A DNA stretch of 64,000 bases from Sphingobacteriales bacterium 39-19 (GTDB taxonomy: Bacteria; Bacteroidota; Bacteroidia; Chitinophagales; Chitinophagaceae). The stretch's first letter is position 1, and every line of letters starts with the position of its first letter. Positions 27,414 through 37,737 of the stretch are shown in pieces. The notes beneath the pieces are model-generated. The model was not told where the DNA came from. It ran no database searches and saw only the letters and a program-made list of their open reading frames with translations. The DNA is taken from positions 124,001-188,000 of the forward strand of contig MKTX01000004.1 in the NCBI GenBank assembly GCA_001898465.1, given 5' to 3'. Made by a program: the position numbers and the translations under genes.

Positions 27414-28541
27414 TTAATTCTTATTTATATAACTGAGTACTGATTTTGCTATTTCTACATCGGCATGCCTCCTGGCTTCATTTCCTATTTTCGCTTTCAT
27501 AGCCTGTTGCTTCGCTTCATCTTTACTTAAAGCGATTACGGCCGGTACCAATTTTTCCATGGCATCATGATTGGCAACTAACAATGCTGCACTCTTATCC
27601 ACCAAAGTTTTGGCATTTGCTGTTTGATGGTCTTCTGCAGCAAAGGGATAGGGAACAAATACAACCGGTTTCTTTGCCAGGCATAATTCGGCAAGGGCCA
27701 TAGCCCCGCTCCGGCTAATTACAATATCTGCTGCGGTATAAGCATATTCCATTTGCATAATAAAATCACTTACATAAATATTTTTATACCCGTCGGCCAT
27801 TTCTGTTGCTTTCTCTTTAAAAGATTTCCCGGTTTGCCAGATCAATTGAAGGTCATTTTTTTCAAAGGCATCAAGATGCCTGGCGATGGCTTCATTAATG
27901 GCTTGCGCCCCCAGGCTTCCTCCCAGGGAGAGTACTGTTTTTTTTAAAGGATTCAATTTAAAAAAATGGATCGCTTCATCCCGGCTTATATTCATTCTTT
28001 CTATCACCTGCCTTACGGGGTTACCGGTTACCTGGATTTTTTCTGCCGGAAAGAATTTTTCCATGCCGGGTGTTGCTGTGAAAATTCGGGTAGCTTTTTT
28101 CCCCAGCATCTTATTGGATTTGCCGGCAAAGGAATTACTCTCATGAATAAAAGTGGGGATTCCTTTATTTTGTGCATATTTCAATACCGGGAAACTTGAA
28201 TAGCCACCTACACCAATGGCGGCATCTGGCTTAAAACGATTGAAAATAGAACGAACCTGGAAAAAACTTTTTAACAACTTAAAGGGCAGGAAAATATTTT
28301 TAATCAAAGAGCTCCTGTTGAAGCCGGCAATATTTAGCCCTTCAATTTCATAACCTGCTTGCGGAACTTTTTCCATTTCCATTTTACCCTTTGCCCCTAC
28401 AAATAAAATGTTTGTGGCAGGCGCTTCTGCTTTAATTGCATTCGCAATGGCAATGGCGGGAAAAATATGCCCACCTGTACCTCCACCGGCAATAATAATT
28501 TGCCTGGCAACCGGGGTTGATATGTTTTTTTCTTTTGTCAA
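27414..28541 (-). CDS. murG: UDP-GlcNAc transferase MurG
   Basis: 375 residues, GT-B fold (GT28). GGGTGGHIFPAIAIA at the N-terminus is the lipid I-facing G loop; a second G loop (SLGGSLGAQAIN) and ISRSGAMALAELCLAKKP (UDP-GlcNAc site) follow. It makes lipid II on the inner face of the membrane. No ATG lies before the first motif, so the start is probably the TTG at 28541, three bases after the ftsW stop codon. Confidence 0.95.
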   Translation of the reverse strand: MTKEKNISTPVARQIIIAGGGTGGHIFPAIAIANAIKAEAPATNILFVGAKGKMEMEKVPQAGYEIEGLNIAGFNRSSLIKNIFLPFKLLKSFFQVRSIFNRFKPDAAIGVGGYSSFPVLKYAQNKGIPTFIHESNSFAGKSNKMLGKKATRIFTATPGMEKFFPAEKIQVTGNPVRQVIERMNISRDEAIHFFKLNPLKKTVLSLGGSLGAQAINEAIARHLDAFEKNDLQLIWQTGKSFKEKATEMADGYKNIYVSDFIMQMEYAYTAADIVISRSGAMALAELCLAKKPVVFVPYPFAAEDHQTANAKTLVDKSAALLVANHDAMEKLVPAVIALSKDEAKQQAMKAKIGNEARRHADVEIAKSVLSYINKN

Positions 28542-28544
28542 TTT

Positions 28545-29837
28545 TTATTCTTCGGTTTCTTCTTTAGCATTTTCTTCAATATCTACAGCCACTGCTTTTA
28601 ATTTTCCTTCTTGCTGCTCTACATTCCGGCTTACGCTTAATATTATACCGATAGCCAGGCAGGTAAACAAAAAACTGCTGCCACCCATGCTTACCAGGGG
28701 TAGTGTGACACCCGTATTGGGAAAGAGATTTACATTCACCGCCATATTGACCATGGCTTGTATGACTAAAGTAAAACTCAATGCCAAAGCCAGGAAGGCA
28801 CCAAAAGCATAAGGGCATTTTTTATACGTACGAATACACCGGTATAAAAACAATAAGTAAATAGCAATAATGGCTGCCCCTCCCAGCAAACCATATTCTT
28901 CTATAATAATGGCATAAATAAAATCGCTATAACTATGAGGCAAAAAATTTCTTTGTTCACTATTACCCGGGCCACGGCCGAGTATTCCTCCTTTAGCAAT
29001 TGCAATTTTAGCCTGGTTAATCTGGTAACTTTTTTCGCTGTCTAAATTTTTACTTCCATATACAAATGTTTGAATCCGGCTAATCCAGGTAGGCATACGC
29101 CCGGCAGAAAACAGGGCCGGCAGTTTATTGGGTTCATTGGTTTTTGTATTATAAGTAGATACGGCAATTGTTATCAATAAGATCAAGGGGATACAGGCAA
29201 GGCCAATGGTTGCCAAAATATGTTTTGTACTTACCCGCCCGATGAACATGAGCATAAGGCTGGTACCGGCTATTAAAATAGCGGTAGACAGATTTGCGGG
29301 TGCTACCAATGCACAAATGATTCCTACCGGGATGATGATTGGCAGGAATCCTTTCTTAAAATCTTTTATCACTTTTTGCTTGCGGCTTAGTTGGCGGCTT
29401 AAGTACATAAATAAAGCAAGCTTAGCCAAATCAGAAGTTTGAAACGTCATATTAATCACCGGGAGTTTAATCCAGCGGCTCCCGGCATTTAATTCTACAC
29501 CAAATAAAAGTGTGTATAATAATAATGGAATGGAAATAAGAAATAATATCAGGGCTACCCGGGAGTAGATTGTATAATTTATGCGGTGTGCCCAATAAAT
29601 AATGATTAGCCCCAGGATGATAAATGCGAATTGCTTAAATAAATAACTTTCATTGCTGCGGCTCATGCGATAGGCCAATGAACCGGTACTGCTGTACACC
29701 AGCAATAAACTGGCCAGGGTAAGAATTACAATGATGGCCCAGATTACCCTGTCGCCCCTTGTTTTACGTACCAGGTTTCCTCCCATCTCAGAAATATGGG
29801 GAGAGAAAATTGATTTTATGTTAAAGTTATCTGCCAT
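28545..29837 (-). CDS. ftsW: Lipid II polymerase FtsW (SEDS family)
   Basis: 430 residues, about ten membrane helices. SEDS signatures: AGSRWIKLP in the middle, GGILGRGPGNSEQRNFLPH in the large periplasmic loop, and PNTGVTLPLVSMGGSS near the end. It polymerises septal peptidoglycan with the PASTA-type transpeptidase of this cluster. The place in the cluster (between murD and murG) identifies FtsW rather than RodA. Confidence 0.93.
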   Translation of the reverse strand: MADNFNIKSIFSPHISEMGGNLVRKTRGDRVIWAIIVILTLASLLLVYSSTGSLAYRMSRSNESYLFKQFAFIILGLIIIYWAHRINYTIYSRVALILFLISIPLLLYTLLFGVELNAGSRWIKLPVINMTFQTSDLAKLALFMYLSRQLSRKQKVIKDFKKGFLPIIIPVGIICALVAPANLSTAILIAGTSLMLMFIGRVSTKHILATIGLACIPLILLITIAVSTYNTKTNEPNKLPALFSAGRMPTWISRIQTFVYGSKNLDSEKSYQINQAKIAIAKGGILGRGPGNSEQRNFLPHSYSDFIYAIIIEEYGLLGGAAIIAIYLLFLYRCIRTYKKCPYAFGAFLALALSFTLVIQAMVNMAVNVNLFPNTGVTLPLVSMGGSSFLFTCLAIGIILSVSRNVEQQEGKLKAVAVDIEENAKEETEE

Positions 29838-29854
29838 TTTCTATTTGCATCAAC

Positions 29855-31195
29855 TTATAAATTTTTTACAGCTTGTTTAAACTGGTTGCCCCTGTCTTCA
29901 TAATTTTTAAAAAGATCGAAGCTGGCACAGGCGGGGCTCAGTAAAACCACATCGCCTTTTCCTGCGAAATGAAAAGCGGCTTTCACAGCATCTTCTGCAT
30001 TATCAGTATTCACCATTAGCGATACCATGTCTTTAAAGGCTTCGTGTATTTTACGGTTATCAGTGCCCAGGCACACAATCGCTTTTACTTTTTCTTTCAC
30101 CAGCTCTGCCAGTAACTGGTAATCATTGCCTTTATCTACCCCGCCCAAAATGAGGATCACCGGCTTGGTCATACTTTCTAAGGCAAACCAGGTACTGTTT
30201 ATATTAGTGGCTTTACTGTCGTTAATAAATTCGATTCCTTTAATATTGGCCACCGGCTCCATCCGATGTTCCAGGCTTTCAAAAGTTTGAAGCGCTTCTC
30301 TTATTTTTTCTTTGCGGATATCCACTGCGGTAGCGGCCATACTTGCTGCCATACTGTTATATTGGTTGTGTTTTCCTTTTAATGCAAAGTCATTTACACT
30401 CATTTTCATTTCTTCTCCTTTCCACTTTAAATGCATTTGTGCATTGGTAAGGTATACCCCTTGTGGGAGTTCATGGTTAATTGACATGGGTGCAAGTGTT
30501 GATTTAATGGAATAATGGTTAATGTATTTCATGGTAGTTTCATCATCGGCGCAATAGATAAAAACATCCTCTGCCGTTTGATTTTCTACAATACGGAATT
30601 TAGATTTTATATAATTTTCTACTTTGTATTCATACCGGTCCAGGTGGTCTTCCGTAATATTCATCAGGATGGCTACATCGGGCCGAAAGGTTTTAATATC
30701 ATCTAATTGAAAAGAACTTACTTCTACCACATATAAGGCCCTCGGTTGTGTAGCCACCTGGCGGGCAAATGAAAAACCAATATTTCCTACTACTGCACAA
30801 TCCATACCCGCATGGCGGCAGATGTGATAAATGAGTGCCGTTGTAGTTGTTTTACCATTGCTGCCGGTTACGGCAATAATTTTACTATCGCCTGTAAAGC
30901 GATAGGCAAATTCAATTTCGCTGAGTATAGGAATACCTGCCTGCCTGAGTTTATGAACCCATTCATTTTTTTCCGGGATACCGGGGCTCTTTACCACTTC
31001 CTGGGCATCCAGTATTTTCTCTTCGCTATGCTTTTCTTCTTCATATTGAATTTGATGATCGTCTAACTCTGTTTTATAATTCTCTTTTATTTTACCGCCA
31101 TCACTCACAAACACATCATAACCCTGGCTGCGGGCCAGGATAGCTGCCCCTACACCACTTTCGGCAGCACCTAATATGACGATCTTTTTTTGCAT
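29855..31195 (-). CDS. murD: UDP-N-acetylmuramoyl-L-alanine--D-glutamate ligase
   Basis: 446 residues from ATG 31195; a longer frame to 31267 adds 24 residues that precede the natural MQKKIVILGAAESGVG start and is rejected. ATP loop VTGSNGKTTTTALIYH, central NITEDHLDRY, and FINDSKATNINSTWFAL in the C-terminal domain. It adds D-glutamate to the stem peptide in the cytoplasm. Confidence 0.95.
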   Translation of the reverse strand: MQKKIVILGAAESGVGAAILARSQGYDVFVSDGGKIKENYKTELDDHQIQYEEEKHSEEKILDAQEVVKSPGIPEKNEWVHKLRQAGIPILSEIEFAYRFTGDSKIIAVTGSNGKTTTTALIYHICRHAGMDCAVVGNIGFSFARQVATQPRALYVVEVSSFQLDDIKTFRPDVAILMNITEDHLDRYEYKVENYIKSKFRIVENQTAEDVFIYCADDETTMKYINHYSIKSTLAPMSINHELPQGVYLTNAQMHLKWKGEEMKMSVNDFALKGKHNQYNSMAASMAATAVDIRKEKIREALQTFESLEHRMEPVANIKGIEFINDSKATNINSTWFALESMTKPVILILGGVDKGNDYQLLAELVKEKVKAIVCLGTDNRKIHEAFKDMVSLMVNTDNAEDAVKAAFHFAGKGDVVLLSPACASFDLFKNYEDRGNQFKQAVKNL

Positions 31196-31322
31196 GCTTA
31201 TTTTTAAGCTTACCATTTTAAGAGAACCCTGTAACAGGTTCCCGGTTAAATAAAATAGGTTCTTCACTGGTATTGGGGCTACAGGACAAGATTTTTCCCG
31301 GTGGTCTCAATACAAAAATTGG

Positions 31323-31417
31323 TTTTTCAACAGTATAGAACTTAATGGGCAAAATAAACATCCACTTTTAGCCCAACTCTTTTAAAAATGTTTTTCACAA
31401 GCATAGAACTTAATGGG
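31323..31417. repeat. Two 27-bp imperfect direct repeats between mraY and murD
   Basis: TTTTTCA followed by a short variable part and ATAGAACTTAATGGG occurs at 31323-31349 and again at 31391-31417, 68 bases apart. The gap between mraY and murD is about 290 bases, the widest inside the otherwise compact dcw cluster. No small ORF or known element was seen in it. Confidence 0.6.
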
Positions 31418-31488
31418 GCCTCATAATCATCACGGACTTTGCAAGAAAAGAATACAGCCCTGCTGCATGGCTTCCTTACAATAATATT

Positions 31489-32793
31489 TTACCTCAGCTT
31501 AAGTGTTACAATGGCCATGGCCACACAGAGTATGGTAATGATCCAGAATCGCACTGCTATTTTACTTTCATGATATCCCAGTTTTTGATAATGATGATGA
31601 ATCGGGCTCATTAAAAAAACCCGTTTGCCTTCACCATACTTTTTACGGGTGTATTTAAAATAACTCACCTGTATCATCACACTTAAACTTTCAATAAAAA
31701 ATACCAGGCAAAAAATGGGTATCAATAATTCTTTTCGTACAATAATGGCCAAAGCGGCAATAATACCACCGAGCGCCAGGCTGCCTGTATCGCCCATGAA
31801 CACTTGTGCCGGGTATGCATTGTACCATAAGAAGCCAATGCAGGCGCCTACAAATGCAGCTATAAATACAGAAAGCTCACCCAGGTTGGGGATGTACATA
31901 ATATTTAAATATTCAGCAAACTGGATATTGCCACTTACATAAGCAAAAATGCCCAGGCAAATCCCAATTACAGCACTCACACCGGTGGCCAGCCCATCCA
32001 ACCCATCGGTAATATTGGCCCCGTTAGAAACTGCTGTTACAATAAAAATTACTATCCCAATGTATAACAGGTAGGTATAATCCTGCCAGCTTTTAGGCAA
32101 TAACCTGGCATAATTAAACTCGTGGCTTTTTACAAATGGAATGGTTGTAATTACTGATTTTGAATTTACGAAATACCGCTTTTTGCCATCGGTGCTTATG
32201 GAATCATACAATATTTTATGGCCTTCTTTATCAAATGCGGGAAGGCTTGCCTGGTTTGTTCTGATCACTTCTCTTTTTACAACCACATTGGGATTAAAAT
32301 ATAAAGTGCATCCTACAATAAGGCCCAATACCACCTGGCCTACAATTTTAAATTTACCGGCCAAACCGTCGCTGTCACTCTTTTTATATTCTACTCCTTT
32401 TTCTTTTGCTTTTTTGCGTGAACGGATTTTTAAATAATCATCAATAAAGCCAATTGCTCCCATCCACACGGTACATAACAACATGAGCCGGATATATACT
32501 TTATCAATATTGGCAAAAAACAAAGTAGGCACTATAATGGCCAGCAGTAGAATGATTCCGCCCATGGTGGGAGTTCCTTTTTTTTGCTGCTCGCCGGCCA
32601 GGCCCAGGTCTCTTACTGTTTCGCCCAATTGTTTTCTCTGTAAAAAAAGAATTAACTTTTTACCGTACAGCATTGTAATCACCAGGCTTAAAATGAGCGC
32701 CAGCAACACCCGGAAGGTGATAAACTGAAAAAGATTGCTACCGGGAAACCGGAAACCCTCTTCTGACAACCATTTAAAAAACTGGTACAACAT
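31489..32793 (-). CDS. mraY: Phospho-MurNAc-pentapeptide translocase MraY
   Basis: 434 residues, about ten membrane helices. Conserved parts are KKGTPTMGGI, the catalytic Asp pair in GFIDDYLKI, NITDGLDGLA and LMSPIHHHY near the end. It attaches the UDP-linked pentapeptide to undecaprenyl phosphate, making lipid I. An extra loop of about 70 residues (around NPNVVVKREVI to KSHEFNYARLLP) enlarges the protein beyond the usual 360, as is common in this phylum. Confidence 0.95.
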   Translation of the reverse strand: MLYQFFKWLSEEGFRFPGSNLFQFITFRVLLALILSLVITMLYGKKLILFLQRKQLGETVRDLGLAGEQQKKGTPTMGGIILLLAIIVPTLFFANIDKVYIRLMLLCTVWMGAIGFIDDYLKIRSRKKAKEKGVEYKKSDSDGLAGKFKIVGQVVLGLIVGCTLYFNPNVVVKREVIRTNQASLPAFDKEGHKILYDSISTDGKKRYFVNSKSVITTIPFVKSHEFNYARLLPKSWQDYTYLLYIGIVIFIVTAVSNGANITDGLDGLATGVSAVIGICLGIFAYVSGNIQFAEYLNIMYIPNLGELSVFIAAFVGACIGFLWYNAYPAQVFMGDTGSLALGGIIAALAIIVRKELLIPIFCLVFFIESLSVMIQVSYFKYTRKKYGEGKRVFLMSPIHHHYQKLGYHESKIAVRFWIITILCVAMAIVTLKLR

Positions 32794-32798
32794 AATTT

Positions 32799-34262
32799 TT
32801 ATTTTTCTAGCATTTCAAACATTTCCTGCAATACTTTTTTATCATCAAAAGGATATTTAACCCCATCAATGTCCTGGTATTTTTCATGTCCTTTTCCCGC
32901 AATCAATAAGATATCTTCAGGTTCACTCAGGCTCACTGCTGTTTTTATGGCTTCCCGCCGGTCGGCTATACTTATATATTTTTTCCGGGTAACTGCATTG
33001 GTGCCCTTTTCCATATCTTTTATAATATCAAGCGGGTTTTCTTTCCGTGGGTTATCTGAGGTGAATATTACTTTATCGCTATGTTCGCATGCCACTTCGG
33101 CCATGATGGGCCGCTTGGTTTTATCCCTGTTTCCACCACAGCCTATTACGGTAATAATTTTATGATCGCCCTGCCGTAAATTTTTAATGGTTGCCAATAC
33201 GTTCAGCAAGGCATCAGGCGTATGTGCATAGTCAACAATACCTACTATTTTTTCTTTGGGGCTCATGCTGTATTCAAAACGGCCTTCGGCTCCTTTCAAA
33301 TTGCTTAGCACCAATAATACATCTGCCTTATTAAGGCCCAGGCAAATGGCGGCTCCATATACAGCCAGTACATTGTATGCATTAAACTCACCTATAATCC
33401 TAAAATGAACATCCATCTCATTGATGTTCATGTGCAGCCCGGAAAGGCTATTATCTAAAATCTTTCCTTTAAAGTCGGCCAGGGTATGCAGGCTATAAAA
33501 ATATTTTTTGGCAGCGGTGTTTTGCAGCATTACGCTTCCTCTCCTGTCATCGGCATTACTAATTGCAAAAGCTGTGGCCGGCAAACCATCGAACCATGAT
33601 TTTTTCACCCGGATATATTCATCAAAAGTTTTATGATAATCCAGGTGGTCGTGTGTAATATTGGTAAATAAGGCACCGGTAAAAAATAAACCAGCCAGGC
33701 GCTGCTGCTGTATAGCATGGCTGCTGCATTCCATAAAAACGTGGGTGCATCCCTCCTCTTTCATGTGATGAAGCAGTTGGTTAAGGGCAATGGCGCCCGG
33801 CGTGGTGTGTGTGGCTTCTATAATATGGTTACCCACCTGGTTTTGTACAGTACTGATAAGCCCGCATCGATAACCCAGCGTGGAAAATAAATGAAACAAA
33901 AGAGTGGCAACGGTTGTTTTTCCATTGGTACCCGTTACTCCTACCAATTTCATGTGCAACGAGGGTTCTCCATAAAACAGGTGGCTCATAAAACCGGTAG
34001 CGGTTGCAGCATCGGTTACCTGTACATAGGTGATATTGGGCCGGGTATTACCAGGCAACGTTTCGCATACAATGGCTATAGCGCCCTTATCAATAGCAGC
34101 ATCTATAAACTGGTGCCCATCGGTAAGGGTACCTGTTACAGCTATAAAACAAGAGCCTTCTGTAACCACACGGGAATCACTATACAATGCCGTAATGGGT
34201 ATTGCCGTAGTTCCATGTACTGAAACAATTTTAGTTTTATATAGTAAATCCTGTAACAGCAT
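32799..34262 (-). CDS. murE: UDP-MurNAc-tripeptide synthetase MurE (meso-DAP type)
   Basis: 487 residues from ATG 34262, nine bases after the ftsI stop codon; a TTG at 34274 is a weaker option. ATP loop VTGTNGKTTVATLLFH, NITHDHLDYH, and near the C-terminus SDNPRKENP. The DNPR motif is the marker for meso-diaminopimelate rather than lysine addition, so the peptidoglycan should be the DAP type. Confidence 0.94.
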   Translation of the reverse strand: MLLQDLLYKTKIVSVHGTTAIPITALYSDSRVVTEGSCFIAVTGTLTDGHQFIDAAIDKGAIAIVCETLPGNTRPNITYVQVTDAATATGFMSHLFYGEPSLHMKLVGVTGTNGKTTVATLLFHLFSTLGYRCGLISTVQNQVGNHIIEATHTTPGAIALNQLLHHMKEEGCTHVFMECSSHAIQQQRLAGLFFTGALFTNITHDHLDYHKTFDEYIRVKKSWFDGLPATAFAISNADDRRGSVMLQNTAAKKYFYSLHTLADFKGKILDNSLSGLHMNINEMDVHFRIIGEFNAYNVLAVYGAAICLGLNKADVLLVLSNLKGAEGRFEYSMSPKEKIVGIVDYAHTPDALLNVLATIKNLRQGDHKIITVIGCGGNRDKTKRPIMAEVACEHSDKVIFTSDNPRKENPLDIIKDMEKGTNAVTRKKYISIADRREAIKTAVSLSEPEDILLIAGKGHEKYQDIDGVKYPFDDKKVLQEMFEMLEK

Positions 34263-34270
34263 ATCTTTTA

Positions 34271-36400
34271 TCAATTGAGCATTAATGAAATTTCCTGCCC
34301 TTTTATAAAACGGGTACCTGCCGGTAAACTTTGCGAAATCACTTTACCCTTACCCAACAATGATATTTTTAAGCCTTTATTTTCTAATAAATAAACAACA
34401 TCCTTTAGCCCCATGCCTACTACATCCGGCATTACATTACCCGATTCATTTAATCCGGCGGGTGCCACCATGCCCGCCTGATTTTTTACCATTCGGGCTT
34501 CTCTCCAGTTACCGGAATTGGATGAATCTGTAAAACCAATTTGTAAGAAAGTAAAAATGGATTGCAGGTCATGCTTAGCGCCTACAATATTATAGATGTT
34601 GCTATCGGGAATATTTGGCTTTTGTTCTAATTTATAATTATTGATATAGCGGCCATAAATGCGATCCGCAATTTGCTTGAATACTTTACCTGCTACATCA
34701 GCCCCATAAATAAATTTTGATTCACGGGAGTTTTGAATAACCACCCCAATACTATATTTTGGATTTTCAGAAGGAAAATATCCCATAAAGGAGGCCTGGT
34801 AAATTTTATTTCCTTTATTGTATCCTTTATTGTCTAATGCAGTTACGGCGGTGCCGGTTTTACCGGAAATAGAGTATAGCGAATCGAATAAGGTTTTATG
34901 ACCTGTACCATGTAAACTATCTACCACAGCTTTGAGGCATTCTTTAGCTTGCGCCAGGGCTTGTGGGCTACAAATACTATTTACAATTACTTCCGGCTCT
35001 ATATGTTTTATTTCTACGCCATATTCCCGTACAGAACTTACCAGGTAAGGCCGCATCATTTTGCCATTATTGGCAACGGCATTGTATAACATAAGCATGT
35101 GCAGGGGAGTAACCAACTCTTCGTATCCATGGGCCATAAAAGGAATGGTTGTTTTTGACCAGCTCCTGTTTGAAGGTCTTTTTATAGTGGGTTTACCAGA
35201 AGAAGCTACGATATCAATCCCCGTCATTTTATCTAAATGAAATTTTGATAAATGATCTATAAATTTATTGGGCTGATTTTCATAAAACTGGTTGGCCATT
35301 TTAGCAAAGGCAACATTACTACTGGTAAAGAATGCTTTTTTTACTGAAATTTTCCCGGCACCCAGGTGAGAATCTTTAATACGCAAACCATAAAACTTCA
35401 TAGCCCCACCTTCTACATCTACAATACTTTCGTTATTTACATACCCATCATCAAGCAAACTTAATAGCGTAGCTAGTTTAAAAATAGAGCCCGGCTCTGT
35501 GGCTTTACCAATACCATAATTTAAATCTTCAATATAACTGCCATCGGCTTGCTTGCCCAGGTTCGCAATGGCTTTAATTTTACCGGTTGCTGTTTCCATT
35601 ACAATGGCTGTGCCATGGGTAGAATTATTGCCCACCATCATTTCCATCAATGCACTTTGGGTTACATCTTGTATATAGGTATCAATTGTTGATATAATAT
35701 CTTTACCATTAACCGGTGCAAATTCTGAACCTTCAACCGGTATATATGTACCGGCGGCATAACGCATTAACCGCTGGCCGGTAGTACCCCTTAAAACACT
35801 ATCATAGGTAAGTTCCAGCCCTACATTTTTGCGGGCATCGGAGCGGGATAAGCCAATGGTTCTATTGGCAAGCAATACATAGGGATTGATTCTTTTATCC
35901 CGGGGATCAATGATAAAACCACTTTTATTCCGGCCCAGCCGGACCAGCGGAAATTCTCTCAATTGGCGGTATTCATCAAATGAGATTTTCTTCTTTAATG
36001 CATAATATCTTTGTTCATCCTTATAAGCTATTTGCATTTCTTTTTTGTAAGCAGTTGCGGATTTATCTTTAAATAATTGGGCAAGGCAGATACTCAATGA
36101 ATCAATATTATCTTTAAACCTTTTGCCTTGTTTATCTCTTAATCCATCGGCACCAAAGTCAACATACACATCAAAAACAGGTACCGATGTGCTGAGCATA
36201 TTTCCATCTTCGCTGTAAATAGTGCCCCTTTCTGCTTCAATGGGTAAATATTTTAAATGAAGGCTATCACTCATGGAAATCCAAAATTTTCCCTGCGCCC
36301 TTTGTATATAAAAAGCACGCCCCAAAATCATGATCCCTAGCAGTACAATACCCAGGAAACAGAGGTAAACCCGCCATAATATGTCTTTCTTAATTTCCAA
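34271..36400 (-). CDS. ftsI: Septal transpeptidase FtsI/PBP2-3 class with PASTA domain
   Basis: 709 residues: one N-terminal membrane helix, a dimerisation domain, and a transpeptidase with SIFK (active-site Ser305), SSN in FTSSNVAF, and KTGT at 514. One PASTA domain closes the protein (MPDVVGMGLKDVVYLLE to the end). It crosslinks septal peptidoglycan with FtsW. No ATG lies near the start; TTG 36400 is used, placing the gene 11 bases after ftsL. Confidence 0.93.
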   Translation of the reverse strand: MEIKKDILWRVYLCFLGIVLLGIMILGRAFYIQRAQGKFWISMSDSLHLKYLPIEAERGTIYSEDGNMLSTSVPVFDVYVDFGADGLRDKQGKRFKDNIDSLSICLAQLFKDKSATAYKKEMQIAYKDEQRYYALKKKISFDEYRQLREFPLVRLGRNKSGFIIDPRDKRINPYVLLANRTIGLSRSDARKNVGLELTYDSVLRGTTGQRLMRYAAGTYIPVEGSEFAPVNGKDIISTIDTYIQDVTQSALMEMMVGNNSTHGTAIVMETATGKIKAIANLGKQADGSYIEDLNYGIGKATEPGSIFKLATLLSLLDDGYVNNESIVDVEGGAMKFYGLRIKDSHLGAGKISVKKAFFTSSNVAFAKMANQFYENQPNKFIDHLSKFHLDKMTGIDIVASSGKPTIKRPSNRSWSKTTIPFMAHGYEELVTPLHMLMLYNAVANNGKMMRPYLVSSVREYGVEIKHIEPEVIVNSICSPQALAQAKECLKAVVDSLHGTGHKTLFDSLYSISGKTGTAVTALDNKGYNKGNKIYQASFMGYFPSENPKYSIGVVIQNSRESKFIYGADVAGKVFKQIADRIYGRYINNYKLEQKPNIPDSNIYNIVGAKHDLQSIFTFLQIGFTDSSNSGNWREARMVKNQAGMVAPAGLNESGNVMPDVVGMGLKDVVYLLENKGLKISLLGKGKVISQSLPAGTRFIKGQEISLMLN

Positions 36401-36411
36401 TGCCTGTTATA

Positions 36412-36765
36412 TTATTGCGTATTTTTTGGTTGTGATGAATCTTGTAAAATAAATGCAGGTACTTTTAATTCTTTCAGGCCCAGGGGTTCTACAGCTTTCA
36501 CCAATTCACTCGCCTTGCTCCTGAATATGACTTCACTCTTTACGGTTTTATATTCAAATTCCAGTTCTCTTATATTTTTTTCGGTTGTCGCAATTTTACG
36601 AATGAGCTTATCGGCATGATGGCCATTATAGATATATAAAACTGCCAGCACACTTAAGAAAAGAAAGAAGGGGATGTTGCGAACCATCCAACGATAGTTG
36701 AACAGCCTGCGTAACTCTGTTTTAATAGAGTTGCCATTTTCCTTTATTTTTTTTTCTTTTGCCAT
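36412..36765 (-). CDS. ftsL: FtsL-like divisome protein
   Basis: 117 residues: basic cytoplasmic N-terminus, one membrane helix (NIPFFLFLSVLAVLYIYNG), then a periplasmic coiled coil (KLIRKIATTEKNIRELEFE). Topology, size and position between rsmH and ftsI fit FtsL, whose sequence is poorly conserved. It starts one base after the rsmH stop codon. Confidence 0.85.
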   Translation of the reverse strand: MAKEKKIKENGNSIKTELRRLFNYRWMVRNIPFFLFLSVLAVLYIYNGHHADKLIRKIATTEKNIRELEFEYKTVKSEVIFRSKASELVKAVEPLGLKELKVPAFILQDSSQPKNTQ

Positions 36766-36766
36766 T

Positions 36767-37726
36767 TTATTTTTTTTCTGCCACTCTTAGTTTAGCGCTC
36801 CTGGATCTTTTATTTTTTTCCATTTCTGCTGGTGCGGGCAGTATGGGTTTTTTATTAACGGGTTTTAATGCACTGGCAGGCCGGGTTCCATATATTTCAT
36901 CTGCCGGCACTTCTTCAAAACTCCCCTGCTTAAAAAAGTTTTTCACCAGCCGGTCTTCCAGGGAATGAAAAGTAATGACGGCTATTCTTCCCCCGGGTTT
37001 TAGTACCGTGGCCGATTGGGCAAGCATTTCTTTAAGCGCCCCCATTTCGTCGTTTACTTCGATGCGTATAGCCTGGAACAACTGAGCAAAATATTTGTGC
37101 GGATTTCCTTTTACAATGGCCTGTACCGATTGCTTAAGCTGGTTAATGGTATTCAAAGGGCTAATGGCCCGCTGGGCTACAATGGTTTTAGCTAAAGTTT
37201 TGGCATTGGTTACTTCTCCGTATTGCTCAAACATTTTGTGAAGCCGGTTTTCGGAGTAGGTTTGTAACACTACAGCCGCTGTTAAGTTATTACGGCTATC
37301 CATGCGCATATCTAAATTTGCATCAAACCGGGTAGAGAAGCCCCTTTCTCCTTCATCAAACTGGTGGCTGGATACACCCAGGTCGGCCAAAATGCCATCT
37401 ACCTGGCTTACCTGGTGCAGGCGTAAAAATCGTTGCAGGTACCTGAAATTTTGAGGAATAAACAGGAAACGATCATCGGCAGGCAAATTTTTGCGGGCAT
37501 CTTCATCCTGGTCAAAACCAATTAATAAACCCGAGGTACCCAATTGTTTTAAAATGGCGGCGCTATGGCCACCACCCCCAAATGTACAATCTACATAAGT
37601 ACCATTGGGTTTTACCTGCAGGGCTTCTACGGCTTCCTGCAGCAATACCGGTACATGATATGCATTAGCGCCAGCGGTATCTTTTTGGGGCTCCGCATTC
37701 ATTGATTTTTTTTCCTCAGGCATCAT
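36767..37726 (-). CDS. rsmH: 16S rRNA m4C1402 methyltransferase RsmH
   Basis: 319 residues. HVPVLLQEAVEAL at the start, SAM-binding VDCTFGGGGHSAAIL, DLGVSSHQFDEGERGFS, and ITFHSLEDRLVKNFF near the end. It methylates N4 of C1402 in 16S rRNA. The second gene of the dcw cluster as usual. Confidence 0.96.
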   Translation of the reverse strand: MMPEEKKSMNAEPQKDTAGANAYHVPVLLQEAVEALQVKPNGTYVDCTFGGGGHSAAILKQLGTSGLLIGFDQDEDARKNLPADDRFLFIPQNFRYLQRFLRLHQVSQVDGILADLGVSSHQFDEGERGFSTRFDANLDMRMDSRNNLTAAVVLQTYSENRLHKMFEQYGEVTNAKTLAKTIVAQRAISPLNTINQLKQSVQAIVKGNPHKYFAQLFQAIRIEVNDEMGALKEMLAQSATVLKPGGRIAVITFHSLEDRLVKNFFKQGSFEEVPADEIYGTRPASALKPVNKKPILPAPAEMEKNKRSRSAKLRVAEKK

Positions 37727-37737
37727 GAGCGATTTTT

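Noticed and set aside
31196..31267. N-terminal extension of murD
   Set aside because: MurD begins at MQKKIVILG (ATG 31195); the extension has no conserved sequence.
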